DNA of 64,000 nucleotides from Nitrospirota bacterium. Lineage in GTDB: Bacteria > Nitrospirota > UBA9217. The stretch is taken from the NCBI GenBank assembly GCA_035516965.1, contig DATIZR010000021.1:1-64000 (forward strand), written 5' to 3'. Each line of letters opens with the position of its first letter. Within the stretch, counting starts at the first letter, position 1. This document shows positions 49,974 to 59,894 of the stretch, one piece after another. The notes under the pieces were generated by a model that did no database searches, was not told the origin of the DNA, and saw nothing but the letters and a program-made list of their open reading frames with translations. Made by a program: the position numbers and the translations under genes.

Positions 49974-51971
49974 TTAGCGGAGCACTGCCGCAGTCTTCTG
50001 GGCCTCATCTTTCCCGGGGAACGACACGTTCGAAGCGAGGGCTATCTTCAGATACTCCTTCGCCTTTTCCTGATTGCCGAGCTTGCTGTAGGCCATGCCG
50101 AGATGGTAGCTGAAGACCGGGTTCCCGGTGCTCCTGGACTGCGCCTTTCCCAGCCACTCCACCGCCTTCTGCACATCGCCTTTCCGGTAGTTGACCCAGC
50201 CCAGGGTGTCAAACACGGACGGTTCATCGGGCTTCAGCAATCTGGCCTTCTCGGCGAGCACAAAGGCGCGGTCAAGGTCCTTATTCCCCTTGCCGTATTC
50301 GCTCAGAAGGTAGGCCAGGTCGTTGGTCGTGGTCCAAAGCTCCGGATTGGCCTGCACCGCATGCTCCAGTTCGTTTATGGCCTTGTCCCATTTCTTCTGC
50401 CTGCCATAAAGAGAGCTCATTTTCACATAGCCTGCGGGATTCTTCGGCGCCTGGCGTTTGATGTCCTGGTACTCCCCTTCTGCCCGCCGCACGTCTCCCG
50501 CAAGCAGCAACAGGTCTCCCAGGTCGGCACGCACGTCAAGGTCCCCGGGATTCGCGTTCAGCAGCTTGCGATATTGGGCCTCGGCGCTCTTGAAATCCTT
50601 CTGTGCGGCATAGACGCGGGCCATGGCGCGGATCACCTCACGGGAGTCCGGTGCTATCTTCAATGCGTTCTGAAGAGTGTCGAAGGCCAGATTGTACTCC
50701 TTGTTCAGGAGATGGGCGCCAGCCAGGCCGACATAACCGGGGATGAACTCCTGCTGCTCGTTTATGACCGTCCGGAAAGAAGACACTGCCTGCAGGGCCT
50801 CCTGCTTCCCGAGATGAATGGTGCCCTCGATGTAGTTGGCATCCACGTTCTTCGGGCTTTCCTTGATCACCTCATCGGCGTACTTTTTCGCCTTGTCCGG
50901 TTCCTGACGGGAAAGATAGTACCCGGCCAGCGCATTCTTGGTGTGCAGGATGTTGGGATTCGCGGCATCCCGTTCCAGCTCCAGGCATTCCTGCAGCACG
51001 GCAAGCCCCTGCTCCGGGCGATTGGACCCGAAATAGACGTTGCTCAGGGCGAAGCGGATCGGGAAGCTTTTTCCATTCTGCCGGATCCCTTCTTTCAACT
51101 GCTCCTCGCCGTCGCCCGGTTTGTTCCGCGCCATATAGAACTGGGCAGCCTGAATCCAGCGTTCCTCCTTTTTGGGATCAGCCTGGAGGAACGTTTTCAG
51201 AACATCCTTTGCCTGCTGTTCCCTGCCCGACTGCCAGTAGATTGCGGCCATGCTCAGGCGATGCTGGCTCACCTCCGGTTCTATCTCGATGACCTTCTGC
51301 AGCCGGCTTATCGCATCGTCGGTCCTTTTTGTCTTGACGTAGAGATCGGCAAGGCCGAGGTGCAGGGGGACGGCCTTCTGATTTTCCTTGATGCCGTCCA
51401 GCAGGACCCGCTCGACGTTCCTCGCGTCTTCTTTTTGCACGAAGATCGAGGTCAGGAGCAGGTAGCCTTCGGGTTTATGTACGTCACGGCCGAGCACTGA
51501 CTCGAAGAACCGGCGCGCCTCTTCCACCTCCTTTTTCTTCAGCAGCACCGCTCCCTTGAGGATGAGAGCGTCTTCGTTGGCTGCGTTGTTCTTCAGGACG
51601 AGTTCCGCCTTGTTCATGGCGTCATCGGTTTTGCCGCTGCCCAGGAGGAACCAGCCCAGCTGAGTCTGGGCTTCCCAGTGCCGGGGATCCAGCTCAACGG
51701 CCTTCGAGAGGCTGCCGTAGGCCCCGCGCGGGTCTCCGCTCTTCAAGGCGGTCATGCCCAGCATGTAATAGGCATCGGCATACTTGACATCGATCTGTAT
51801 CGCGTTTTTAAACTCCAGACCCGCCTTTACATAGTCCCCTTTTTCATACAGGGCTTTGCCCTTATTGTAGAACTTGGCCTTCTTCTGTTCGGGCCCTCCG
51901 CAAGATACCGTGATCATCAAGGCCAACAATGCAACGATTCCCAGCAACGATCTATTCTGTAAAATGTTCAT
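49974..51971 (-). CDS. PrsT-like PEP-CTERM-system TPR lipoprotein
   Basis: 665 aa from the ATG at 51971 behind GGGAGGCG. Signal peptide with lipobox (ITVSC, Cys about 24). The remainder is an array of about 17 TPRs (for example KFYNKGKALYEKGDYVKAGL, ADAYYMLGMTALKSGDPRGA, PSVFDTLGWVNYRKGDVQKA). The size and its place between WecA-like and Wza-type genes match PrsT of exosortase EPS clusters, though PrsT is usually longer (about 900 aa). Thought to scaffold export or sorting at the periplasmic face. Confidence 0.85.
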   Translation of the reverse strand: MNILQNRSLLGIVALLALMITVSCGGPEQKKAKFYNKGKALYEKGDYVKAGLEFKNAIQIDVKYADAYYMLGMTALKSGDPRGAYGSLSKAVELDPRHWEAQTQLGWFLLGSGKTDDAMNKAELVLKNNAANEDALILKGAVLLKKKEVEEARRFFESVLGRDVHKPEGYLLLTSIFVQKEDARNVERVLLDGIKENQKAVPLHLGLADLYVKTKRTDDAISRLQKVIEIEPEVSQHRLSMAAIYWQSGREQQAKDVLKTFLQADPKKEERWIQAAQFYMARNKPGDGEEQLKEGIRQNGKSFPIRFALSNVYFGSNRPEQGLAVLQECLELERDAANPNILHTKNALAGYYLSRQEPDKAKKYADEVIKESPKNVDANYIEGTIHLGKQEALQAVSSFRTVINEQQEFIPGYVGLAGAHLLNKEYNLAFDTLQNALKIAPDSREVIRAMARVYAAQKDFKSAEAQYRKLLNANPGDLDVRADLGDLLLLAGDVRRAEGEYQDIKRQAPKNPAGYVKMSSLYGRQKKWDKAINELEHAVQANPELWTTTNDLAYLLSEYGKGNKDLDRAFVLAEKARLLKPDEPSVFDTLGWVNYRKGDVQKAVEWLGKAQSRSTGNPVFSYHLGMAYSKLGNQEKAKEYLKIALASNVSFPGKDEAQKTAAVLR

Positions 51972-52099
51972 GTTCCACGCCTCCCTTTTTCCACGGCCGG
52001 GAACTAAGCCCCCTGCCATTGTTCACGATTATCGGCCCGGCTTCGCGCGAGCCGGACCGTATCACTCCCCGGAGAGGGCCCGCCTGCCGGAAGCCCTTC

Positions 52100-53743
52100 T
52101 CACACTCCCGCATATCCCCGCACGCTGAGGACGACCGTTGCCGCCAGCGTCGCCATCGCAAGGCCATCGAACTTTTCCCGCAGTTCATTGATCAGCACTT
52201 CGTAGCCGAAGAAGAACACGATGATCTCCACTGCCAGCAGGCCCAGGTTGAAATGCTGCGCCAGCTGGCCAGGCAAATTGGGTACGGTCACGGCAATGAA
52301 GATGATCAGAAAGTCCATGGTCGACATTCTGAAGCCTTTCGACCGTCTCGAGAACTTGACCGTGAGCATCACGAACACAGCAATGATGCCGAAGCACAGC
52401 CGGTACAGGAACAGCGCCTGTTCGCTCATCCAGGCAGCGCTCCCCTCCTCGATGCAATAGAGAACGAGAGGGACCGTCAGGTACAGCACCAGGCGCAGAC
52501 CCGTCCCCAGGTATTTCTTCCGTGCAAAAAAAACCCCAAGGATCAGCACGCTGAAGCAAAAGGCCGTGATCGAGACGTACGCCGGGATCCGTGCCGGAAT
52601 AAAGCAGGAGGCCACCAGGAGGAGGGGGATGAGCAGTTTCGATATGCCGAAGGAGCACCTGATGGTGTAGTTGTTTTCCCTGATCTTGCGCAGCCGGTCC
52701 CTGACCACGTTCTCCATGCCGGGAAAGCGCGGGAGCCGCAGGGCCTTGCGGTCCGCCGCGGCGAACAGGCCGACAACGGCTACGGAGAAGGCGCCGTAGC
52801 CGGCAATAAGAAGCCAGTCCGAATAATACTTGAAGAAGATGGCGGACAGGATCATCAGCGCCTGTATCACGTATATGACGAAAACCGCTTCGGAATGGGA
52901 TAGCCCGAAGTTGATCAGCCGGTGATGAAAATGGTTCTTGTCCGGTTTAAAAGGCGACCTGCCCCGGCTGATCCTGTGCACCATGACGGTCAGGGTGTCG
53001 AGCACGGGCAGCCCGAGGATGATGAGCGGCAGCACCGGGCTGAGGGGAGTATTGCCCTGCGTCGTCTTGACCGCCAGCACGACTGCGGAGAACCCCAGCA
53101 GCTGGCTTCCCGTATCGCCCATGAAGAGACTGGCGGGATGGGTGTTGAACCGGAGAAATCCGAATATCGCGCCCGCCACGGCCATGGTTATGGTCAGGAT
53201 CGTATTGCTGCCGTCAAGATAGGCCAGATATCCGATGCAGCAGAAGCTGAGCAGGGAGATCCCGCCCGCAAGTCCGTCAAGACCGTCGGCCAGATTCACC
53301 GCATTCGTGACGCCGACGATCGCCACCAGGGTGAGCGCGATCTTCAGCCATTCCGTCAACTGCATCTCTCCGGGCAACAGGCTGCCGAGGGAGCTGATTT
53401 TGAGCCCGCCGTAGAATATGATGACCAGGGCCGCGAGGATCTGTCCTCCGAACTTCGCCCGGTAACCGAGCCCTTTCATATCATCGATGAATCCGAAGAC
53501 GACCAGGATGCCCGTTGCCACGATGAAGGCCCGTACGAACTCGTCGGCCAAGGCCCAGAGAACGATGGGGATGAAGACACCAACGGCCATGGCCAGCCCC
53601 CCGATCCGCGGCACGGGGCGTACATGGACCTTCCGGGGGTTGGGAACGTCTACAACCTGGTATCTGTCCGCGAGCCTGATCATCATGGGTATCAGGCTGA
53701 CGGTGATGAATACCGAGAGAAGTAAAGCGGTTAAATATATCAT
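52100..53743 (-). CDS. WecA-like undecaprenyl-phosphate sugar-1-phosphate transferase
   Basis: 547 aa, about 15 membrane helices. The MraY/WecA signatures are all present: IDDMKGLGYRAKFGGQ, NLADGLDGLAGG, FMGDTGSQLLGF and the HFHHRLI motif, within the first 320 residues. It transfers a sugar-1-phosphate (probably GlcNAc- or similar) to the lipid carrier, starting the EPS repeat unit. The C-terminal 200 residues add further helices not found in short WecA. The start ATG directly abuts the exosortase stop (TAA-ATG), so the two are coupled. Confidence 0.93.
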   Translation of the reverse strand: MIYLTALLLSVFITVSLIPMMIRLADRYQVVDVPNPRKVHVRPVPRIGGLAMAVGVFIPIVLWALADEFVRAFIVATGILVVFGFIDDMKGLGYRAKFGGQILAALVIIFYGGLKISSLGSLLPGEMQLTEWLKIALTLVAIVGVTNAVNLADGLDGLAGGISLLSFCCIGYLAYLDGSNTILTITMAVAGAIFGFLRFNTHPASLFMGDTGSQLLGFSAVVLAVKTTQGNTPLSPVLPLIILGLPVLDTLTVMVHRISRGRSPFKPDKNHFHHRLINFGLSHSEAVFVIYVIQALMILSAIFFKYYSDWLLIAGYGAFSVAVVGLFAAADRKALRLPRFPGMENVVRDRLRKIRENNYTIRCSFGISKLLIPLLLVASCFIPARIPAYVSITAFCFSVLILGVFFARKKYLGTGLRLVLYLTVPLVLYCIEEGSAAWMSEQALFLYRLCFGIIAVFVMLTVKFSRRSKGFRMSTMDFLIIFIAVTVPNLPGQLAQHFNLGLLAVEIIVFFFGYEVLINELREKFDGLAMATLAATVVLSVRGYAGV

Positions 53744-55321
53744 TTATTGCTGCAAGCTCTTTCCCGGGATATACCCATCCAGCACCGGCACGATCTCCCT
53801 CGTGAACGACTGCAAACGATTCTCGGCATCCTCTAGCCGTTCAGATGGATACACTGGCGTTATCACCCGCACCAATGCCCCGTCCGCTCGCTGCTTTGTC
53901 AAAGAATCCCAGAATGCGTATAGTTTCAGCTGGTAAAGCTTCGTGAGAGTGCGCCCTCGCTGAGGGAACCAGTAATAGGCGAGCTCCCGCACTCCTGTTT
54001 TCTCTATAAATGCCCTGTTCACAGGCAGGGAGGATTTACCGTCAGCAAGGGAAACCGCAGCGTCGCCTTCCTCAATAAATGTCCAGCCTCCCATGGGAAG
54101 GCACGTTTCGGGCGAATGGATTGCCTCACCCTTGCGCTGATCCTGGTAATAGGCCACATAAAAATTTATAGACTTGCTCTGCGGATCGGTGAAGTTCGCA
54201 ATGATGTAGTCGCTGAACATCAATGCATCGCGGAACTGCTGTTCCATGTTTTCACGCGCTCCCTTCCATTCCCCCACCTGCAGGGGGAACTGGCTGAGGG
54301 GCTTGCCGATCGCAACGTGTTGCCGAAATTCTATGGCATGAGAAAGTCCGGCCGTAAGCAAGAGAACCGCCATACTCACTATCAATGGGGGCTGCAAAAA
54401 TGCTTTGTCATTCTTTGTCTTTTCAAACCGATCGGCATCTTCACCGGCAGACACCTGCGCGGCTCTTCCGCCCTTCTCTTTCGGCGGCAATTTTTTCAAC
54501 ACAAACATCTCGAGCAGAAAAACCGGTAAGGAAGCCATAAAAACAAGCCAGCCGGAAAAGCCGTGAAAAAAGCCTTCCGCTGCTGACGCCCCAAGCACGC
54601 TGTACAAAATGCCGGTTAGCGCGATTCTGAAACTGTTCAAGAGAATGGAGAGCGGCAGGGACGAAAGGAACAGTGCCGTTCTTTTCCAGATATGAGCTTT
54701 AAACCAGTAAGCAAGCAGGAGGCCGAAAAGCATCATCGGCAAGATATACCGCAGACCGCTGCAGGCGTCGACGACCTGAAGAAGGGTGAACCCGAGGTCG
54801 ATGATGTTTCCTTCGCGATATGCGGACATTCCAGCCATATGAAGCATCCAAACCCCTAATTGCGACGAAATCATTTTGGCCCAAACGGTGACCCGCGTGT
54901 AGATAAAATTAGGGAGGGGAAACATGGCCAGCATCACCATGAATGCGAACGCAATAATTCGCATCTTTCGCCAGCCGATATGGAGCCAGACGATACCGAT
55001 GATGACAAACCAGAGCGACAGATACAGAGTCGTGTATTCTCCGCCGAGTTCTCCCAACCAGTAAAACAGTACGCCCACGCCCAGCGGCGCCAGCCCCTGC
55101 CAGGAGGGGGCCGAGACAAGCCTGGCAAGCTCGACCCGTTTTTCCCAGATGATATAGAGCGCGACGAAAGGAATAAACCAGCAGTATGAGTACTCCTCGC
55201 CTGACCAAGCCGAGATCATTTGTTTGAATGTGGAATAATAAACGAGGAGGATAACAGAGGCATACAGTCCTGCTTTAAGCCAGCTCTCCGGTCTGATCGT
55301 GGTACCTTCAAAAACTTTCAA
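53744..55321 (-). CDS. xrtD: XrtD-type exosortase fused to EpsI
   Basis: 525 aa from a TTG at 55321, 9 nt after GGGGAGG; a TTG at 55339 has no ribosome site. The N-terminal 270 residues are the eight-helix exosortase with the catalytic Cys in VDACSGLRYILP (about 187), the Arg in LLNSFRIALTG (about 232) and the His in FFHGFSGW (about 253). A basic linker leads to a further helix and an EpsI domain with HSPETCLPMGGW. The fusion is the usual form of XrtD, which processes VPLPA-CTERM tails. Two such tails occur in this window. It lies upstream of the WecA-like gene inside the EPS operon. Confidence 0.92.
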   Translation of the reverse strand: MKVFEGTTIRPESWLKAGLYASVILLVYYSTFKQMISAWSGEEYSYCWFIPFVALYIIWEKRVELARLVSAPSWQGLAPLGVGVLFYWLGELGGEYTTLYLSLWFVIIGIVWLHIGWRKMRIIAFAFMVMLAMFPLPNFIYTRVTVWAKMISSQLGVWMLHMAGMSAYREGNIIDLGFTLLQVVDACSGLRYILPMMLFGLLLAYWFKAHIWKRTALFLSSLPLSILLNSFRIALTGILYSVLGASAAEGFFHGFSGWLVFMASLPVFLLEMFVLKKLPPKEKGGRAAQVSAGEDADRFEKTKNDKAFLQPPLIVSMAVLLLTAGLSHAIEFRQHVAIGKPLSQFPLQVGEWKGARENMEQQFRDALMFSDYIIANFTDPQSKSINFYVAYYQDQRKGEAIHSPETCLPMGGWTFIEEGDAAVSLADGKSSLPVNRAFIEKTGVRELAYYWFPQRGRTLTKLYQLKLYAFWDSLTKQRADGALVRVITPVYPSERLEDAENRLQSFTREIVPVLDGYIPGKSLQQ

Positions 55322-55491
55322 TGTTCCGTTCCTCCCCAAATGCGTCCTATTCTTGCTCAGCTCTCTCTCTGGACCATCCTGAGAGGAGGCGCTGGAGTCG
55401 TTCCCGCTTCTTGTTCAGCGCCTCTTCCTCCGTTATAACCTTTCAGCATCCGGCACTCCCCCGCCCTTTACGAGCAATAACATCTCCCTAG
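55322..55491. other. 170-bp gap between exosortase and glycosyltransferase genes
   Basis: On the minus strand an imperfect GAGGCGCTG/CAGCGCCTC inverted repeat (about 55386-55431) without a T-run; the same stretch can be read as a short charged helix (EEEALNKKRERLQRLLSG) but lacks a start codon. Probably a breakpoint between the conserved export block and the variable sugar-gene block. Confidence 0.35.
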
Positions 55492-56250
55492 TCAGAAGAA
55501 CTGCATGATTTTCGATAGCGGTTTGACGAACGTAGTCCAGAAATAAGGCTTCAGCTCATTGGCCTCCCAGGCATAGCGGTCCATTCGATTTGCCGTAAGC
55601 CTGTTCCTGAGCGACATATTGCTTATGCCACCTGAACGCATTCTGACAAGGATCTCCGGCAGGTAAGCCGTACTGATCTTGTGCTTGACCAGGAAACGAA
55701 GCATGAGCTCGTAATCCGCAGCGGAACCAAGAGACAGCTTGAAACCGCCATATTTCTCATACATGGACCGGCGGACAAAAAAAGTCGGATGGGGAGGCAT
55801 CCATCCCCAGTAGAATCTTCGTTCATGATAAGAGCCGGATATCCAGTTACGGACGATCCTCGTTTTGTCGACCGGATCGAAATAGAGCAGGTCGCCGTAA
55901 CAGGAATCTATTTCCCTGTTTTCGAACACCTTCATGACTCTTTCCAGTACTTGCGGATGGGCGTAGTAATCATCGGAGTTTAAAATGCCGATCACGTCGC
56001 CGGTTGCCAGAGCGATGCCTTTATTCATGGCATCGTAGATGCCATGGTCCGGCTCGGAAATGACCTCGGCGATGTGTGGATATGACCTGACGATGCTCAG
56101 CGTGTCGTCGGTTGACGCTCCGTCGATAATGATGTGTTCGGCTTGGTTCCCTTGATCTTCGACGCTGTCCAGGCAGTCTTTGATAGTGGAACCGCTGTTG
56201 AAGGAAGCCGTTATAATTGATATTTTTTTTCTCATCGTCATATGAGCCAC
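55492..56250 (-). CDS. Family 2 glycosyltransferase
   Basis: 252 aa. GT-A fold with SIITASFNSG, IIDGASTDDT and the metal-binding LNSDDYY (about 90-96), then GWMPPHPTFFVRR (acceptor region) and a C-terminal amphipathic part. The WcaA-like layout of colanic-acid-type transferases fits. The start may be GTG 56250 or ATG 56241/56235; no strong ribosome site. Sugar specificity cannot be read. Confidence 0.88.
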   Translation of the reverse strand: MAHMTMRKKISIITASFNSGSTIKDCLDSVEDQGNQAEHIIIDGASTDDTLSIVRSYPHIAEVISEPDHGIYDAMNKGIALATGDVIGILNSDDYYAHPQVLERVMKVFENREIDSCYGDLLYFDPVDKTRIVRNWISGSYHERRFYWGWMPPHPTFFVRRSMYEKYGGFKLSLGSAADYELMLRFLVKHKISTAYLPEILVRMRSGGISNMSLRNRLTANRMDRYAWEANELKPYFWTTFVKPLSKIMQFF

Positions 56251-56289
56251 AGTGCGATTCGAAACGGCAGGAAGCTTTAAGGAGCAGCA

Positions 56290-57483
56290 TTACGATTGAA
56301 TTTGGTTTAATTGACCGGCAGGCGTACCTTGTACGGCGTTATTAATAATTTTTATCTGGTAATGCGGGTTATAGTATTTATCTATTGAAGATCGACATGC
56401 ACTCCCGACCTCATCTCTTGGTCTATTTCTTTTAAGCCAGTTCTCTATTACTAACGCAAGATCATCAACATCATTGTATTGAAATAAATCCCCATTTTCA
56501 CCCGGTTTGATTGCCTCCCATTCCGGGCCTGAGCAATCAGGATTGTTATGTGTTATGACGGGCGTCCCGTAGACCAGGGAATGCATGCAGGTCAGGCCGA
56601 TATCGCCCGGAACCACGCATAAATCGGACAAACTTATCATGGCACCGATGTCCTCTTCCTTATAGCAGGCACCATAAAAATATACATTTTCGCTCATGTC
56701 GCGGGAGTCAACATACTGCTTAAGGGACTCCAATGCAGGTCCATCGCCAAGAATTAATACGTTTACATTGATTCCTCGCGATCGCAGCAGATAAGCCGCC
56801 TGAATCAACATGTCTACTCTCTTGTCTGAAGTGAGTCTGCCTATGTAAATTAATGTTGGGAAACGAGGGCGGGCAAATACGCGTTTGTATCCGGCAAGAA
56901 CTTCGTCTGATAGATCATTTCTGACAGCGCATTGTAAATCGTAATCCAGAGAATTATACACAACGTACAGCTTGTCGGGATCAAATCCGCGTTTCACGAG
57001 AATCTCTCTTGCGCGATTTCCATACAGCAGCAAACCGTCGCTTAATTTGTAAAATAGCGCTCTTATATGACCTTTAATTCCTTTTTCCTCCCGCAAAAAT
57101 CCATGTGTCCACATCAAAACGCGTTTGCCGGTGAGTTTCGCAATAAGAATGCTGACCCACGTAGAGAGATGATACATGACTCCCAGGTAAATAATTACAT
57201 CGACATTACGATTCACAGCCAGTTTCATGAGGCCGGTTTGCCACAGAAATATTTTGAAAAACCAGTAATTCTTAATAAATTTCCACCTCAGTCCGCCTCT
57301 ATCAGGGTCAATTTCCGCTGTCTTTGCATCGATGGTTTTGATAGGAATGTTGGTCCTGGTGCCGGCAACAAATGAATAATGAGGAAGCGGAAACCGTTGT
57401 CTGCACAACGCGTTATATATAGTCCTTCTATAATGGGCAAGAAAGTGGTGTGTAATGACAACATTCAGCCTCGTATCAGGCAT
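56290..57483 (-). CDS. Family 4 glycosyltransferase
   Basis: 397 aa from the ATG at 57483 (MPDTRLNVVITHHF), which overlaps the stop of the O-antigen-ligase gene by 8 bp. GT-B fold: N-terminal domain with YLGVMYHLSTWVSIL and WTHGFLREEKG, C-terminal domain with YIGRLTSDKRVDMLIQA, LGDGPALESL and PGDIGLTCMHSLVYGTPVI. The usual E-x7-E is replaced around DIGLTCMHSL. Cytoplasmic, adding one sugar to the lipid-linked repeat. Confidence 0.87.
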   Translation of the reverse strand: MPDTRLNVVITHHFLAHYRRTIYNALCRQRFPLPHYSFVAGTRTNIPIKTIDAKTAEIDPDRGGLRWKFIKNYWFFKIFLWQTGLMKLAVNRNVDVIIYLGVMYHLSTWVSILIAKLTGKRVLMWTHGFLREEKGIKGHIRALFYKLSDGLLLYGNRAREILVKRGFDPDKLYVVYNSLDYDLQCAVRNDLSDEVLAGYKRVFARPRFPTLIYIGRLTSDKRVDMLIQAAYLLRSRGINVNVLILGDGPALESLKQYVDSRDMSENVYFYGACYKEEDIGAMISLSDLCVVPGDIGLTCMHSLVYGTPVITHNNPDCSGPEWEAIKPGENGDLFQYNDVDDLALVIENWLKRNRPRDEVGSACRSSIDKYYNPHYQIKIINNAVQGTPAGQLNQIQS

Positions 57484-58768
57484 GGCGCATGATCTCTTCA
57501 AGTGCCGGCTCAGCCTGTGAGATATCTTCAACGTCCGACCGATACGCCATTATTCCCATGATGAATAACAGTGAAGTGGCATTTCCGAAATTGAACAAAT
57601 AGCGCTCAAAAAGGCCCAGAAATAAATAACCCATGCACATGCCAAAGAGAATGCCCTGCTGGTTTATAAGCTTACCGTTCTTTGCATTCTGCCATAGCAC
57701 CGCAATTCCGCTCAAAATTAGGTAAACAGCGCTGGAGAAACCCAGAAAGCCGGTTTCGGCCAGCAAGGCTAAATATCCATTATGGGATGAGGTGGCGCTC
57801 CTCATCAATCGTTCGTGGGCTCTGAAGCCGACGCCTGTTATGGGGCTGCCAAGAAACAACTCCCACGTTTCTCTCCAGGCATATTGACGACCTGTAGCAC
57901 CGGTGCCGACGCCGCGCCATTTGTCATGGACTGCAAAGAAGGTCTCCATATGCTGTAATATGCTTTCGTAATACACCGCTGCAACTATAAAAAATGTGAG
58001 AACAAAGCCAGCCAAAGCGATTTTACCCCGCGCGGACAGTGTCTTGATAGCAATTAACGAACTTATCGATAAACTAATGATCATGAACAGGGCGGACGCC
58101 CTGGATCCCGTGAGGTACAGTATCGTAATACCCGCTGCCATTATCGAGTAGCGCACTATTTTTGTGCGGAAAGTTATAGCGGTCAATATGGCCGACACGC
58201 TCATTACGGCAATTGCGTTGGAACCCATCGACTTTAATTCATCGCCAAGCCGCACGCCCGACTTAAAATAATAGACGGCATACAAGACAAGCAATAACGT
58301 CGACAGAAAGGAATAGAGCTTCAATCCCTGCGTAAATTGTGAATCCGTTAAATTGGTGTTGAATTGCAGTGTTATAAAAAAAGCGCTGAAGGTGATACAA
58401 AAATACGCGAATGATACCCAGGGTTCAGGGCTGACAGCAACAGACAAGGCCGCAAATACCATAAAAACATACATGGCAGCCAACCTGCTCTTACCCGGGG
58501 ATTTTGGTAAAAAATGATTTCTGCTGAAAGCAAAATAAGCCAGGGGCCATAAGACAGCTGCCGCCATGGAGACCTGGAAACTATCAAGTCCGTTTCCAAT
58601 GACCCGTGCGAGAACACCGGCACATACAACGCCGGAAAGCCAAAGACCGAATACGAGAACTAAGCCCTTGTTCGTCTTACGCTTCAAAACTTCCCGCCCT
58701 TTTAATCGTCTCTGGCTGTAGCATCCGATTCCCTGCAACATATTCGATAAGGCAATATTACTGTTCAA
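57476..58768 (-). CDS. O-antigen ligase / Wzy-type polymerase family protein
   Basis: 430 aa with about 12 membrane helices and one large periplasmic loop (about 285-330: VGTGATGRQYAWRETWELFL, ITGVGFRAHERLMRSATSSHNGYLALLAE). The ..GRQ...W and H(S)NGYL features match the Wzy_C/O-antigen ligase loop where polymer or ligand meets the lipid carrier. In an exosortase EPS cluster a Wzy polymerase role is most likely. It overlaps the next upstream gene by 11 bp. Confidence 0.88.
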   Translation of the reverse strand: MNSNIALSNMLQGIGCYSQRRLKGREVLKRKTNKGLVLVFGLWLSGVVCAGVLARVIGNGLDSFQVSMAAAVLWPLAYFAFSRNHFLPKSPGKSRLAAMYVFMVFAALSVAVSPEPWVSFAYFCITFSAFFITLQFNTNLTDSQFTQGLKLYSFLSTLLLVLYAVYYFKSGVRLGDELKSMGSNAIAVMSVSAILTAITFRTKIVRYSIMAAGITILYLTGSRASALFMIISLSISSLIAIKTLSARGKIALAGFVLTFFIVAAVYYESILQHMETFFAVHDKWRGVGTGATGRQYAWRETWELFLGSPITGVGFRAHERLMRSATSSHNGYLALLAETGFLGFSSAVYLILSGIAVLWQNAKNGKLINQQGILFGMCMGYLFLGLFERYLFNFGNATSLLFIMGIMAYRSDVEDISQAEPALEEIMRHA

Positions 58769-59876
58769 GGATTATCCGCTCAATGTTGCGACCGAATACG
58801 TTTTTCTGATATCGGTCCCTTGCTTCAGCCCTGTTGCCGTACGCAATATCTTTTAAACTGCGAATATCCAAAATGGCTTTCTCGAGTATTTCCGTCAAAT
58901 CAGTACCGCGCACTTCGTGATTATCACCCACGGCAAATCCATTTTTACCATCGCAGAATATATCTTTAATACCGCCGTTGTTTGTTGTAATAACACAGCA
59001 ACCTGCCGCATAGGCCTCAAGTATTGAAATAGGCTGGCCTTCGTACCGATACATCGTCGGCAGACAAAAGATATGAGCCTCCCACAACAAATTTCTTTTG
59101 ACTTCGCCTGCAACTGTGCCATGATAATAGATGTTTCGTTCGTTCTTCATCTTTTTAATAAGTTCTGTTTTGTCATGAAGAGAATATATTGCTCCTGCAA
59201 AATGCAGCTCTGCCTTATTTCTGATGTTCCGTCGAAGCGACAGAAACGAGCTTAACAGTATTTCGTAGCCTTTTTCTCTTATTAAATTACTCAGAAACAA
59301 GATCTTGATCTTTGCTGAAGATCCATATTTGACCTTGATGTTCTCTTCAGGGATCAAGAGGGCCGGCTCGTAATAATTTTTCACGATCTTTATTCTATCT
59401 CGCGGGACATATCCGTCAAAGATACCTTCAAACGTTGCACCAAGAACAATTGCGGCCTGCACGTCGCTGAATAGGCCTTTGTTTAAATAACGTATCCATT
59501 TCGGCGCCGATAACAGGCAGGTGTCATAATTTGCTCCATGAAGATGCACGACGCATTTTTTTCTGCGAGTTCTCCCCAAGACGGTTAATATAAACAGATC
59601 GCGCAGATTACCCCACCGCGTTGAAGATATTACGAAATATACATGATCGAGTTTCTTTATCAGACGTAATTTCATTACTGTTAGGCCGACCATCAGTATG
59701 CGCAGCGATTGCACGAAAGAGAACTTGCCGCTTATCAGATTTCCCCGTTGATAACCGATCACCGTTACATCATGATGTCCCTTGAGAGATTCAATAACAG
59801 TTTCTGAGGCCGCTGCTGCCCCGGTGATCGGCGGCGACAGGGGAACTAGACAGAGAATTTTATTTCGTATGATCAC
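58758..59876 (-). CDS. Family 4 glycosyltransferase
   Basis: 372 aa. GT-B fold: N-terminus ILCLVPLSPPITGAAAASET, RNA-like HLHGANYDTC segment, then FLSNLIREKGYEILLSSFL, YHGTVAGEVKR and LPTMYRYEGQPISILEAYAAGC with the conserved E-x7-E (EGQPISILE). Standard retaining transferase. It is clearly more A+T-rich than the export genes, as are its neighbours to the right, a common sign of exchanged surface-sugar genes. Confidence 0.9.
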   Translation of the reverse strand: MIIRNKILCLVPLSPPITGAAAASETVIESLKGHHDVTVIGYQRGNLISGKFSFVQSLRILMVGLTVMKLRLIKKLDHVYFVISSTRWGNLRDLFILTVLGRTRRKKCVVHLHGANYDTCLLSAPKWIRYLNKGLFSDVQAAIVLGATFEGIFDGYVPRDRIKIVKNYYEPALLIPEENIKVKYGSSAKIKILFLSNLIREKGYEILLSSFLSLRRNIRNKAELHFAGAIYSLHDKTELIKKMKNERNIYYHGTVAGEVKRNLLWEAHIFCLPTMYRYEGQPISILEAYAAGCCVITTNNGGIKDIFCDGKNGFAVGDNHEVRGTDLTEILEKAILDIRSLKDIAYGNRAEARDRYQKNVFGRNIERIILEQ

Positions 59877-59894
59877 AAATTGCCTCTCGGATCC

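Noticed and set aside
49953-51500. 515-aa plus-strand open frame
   Set aside because: Antisense to the TPR lipoprotein gene and without recognisable domains.
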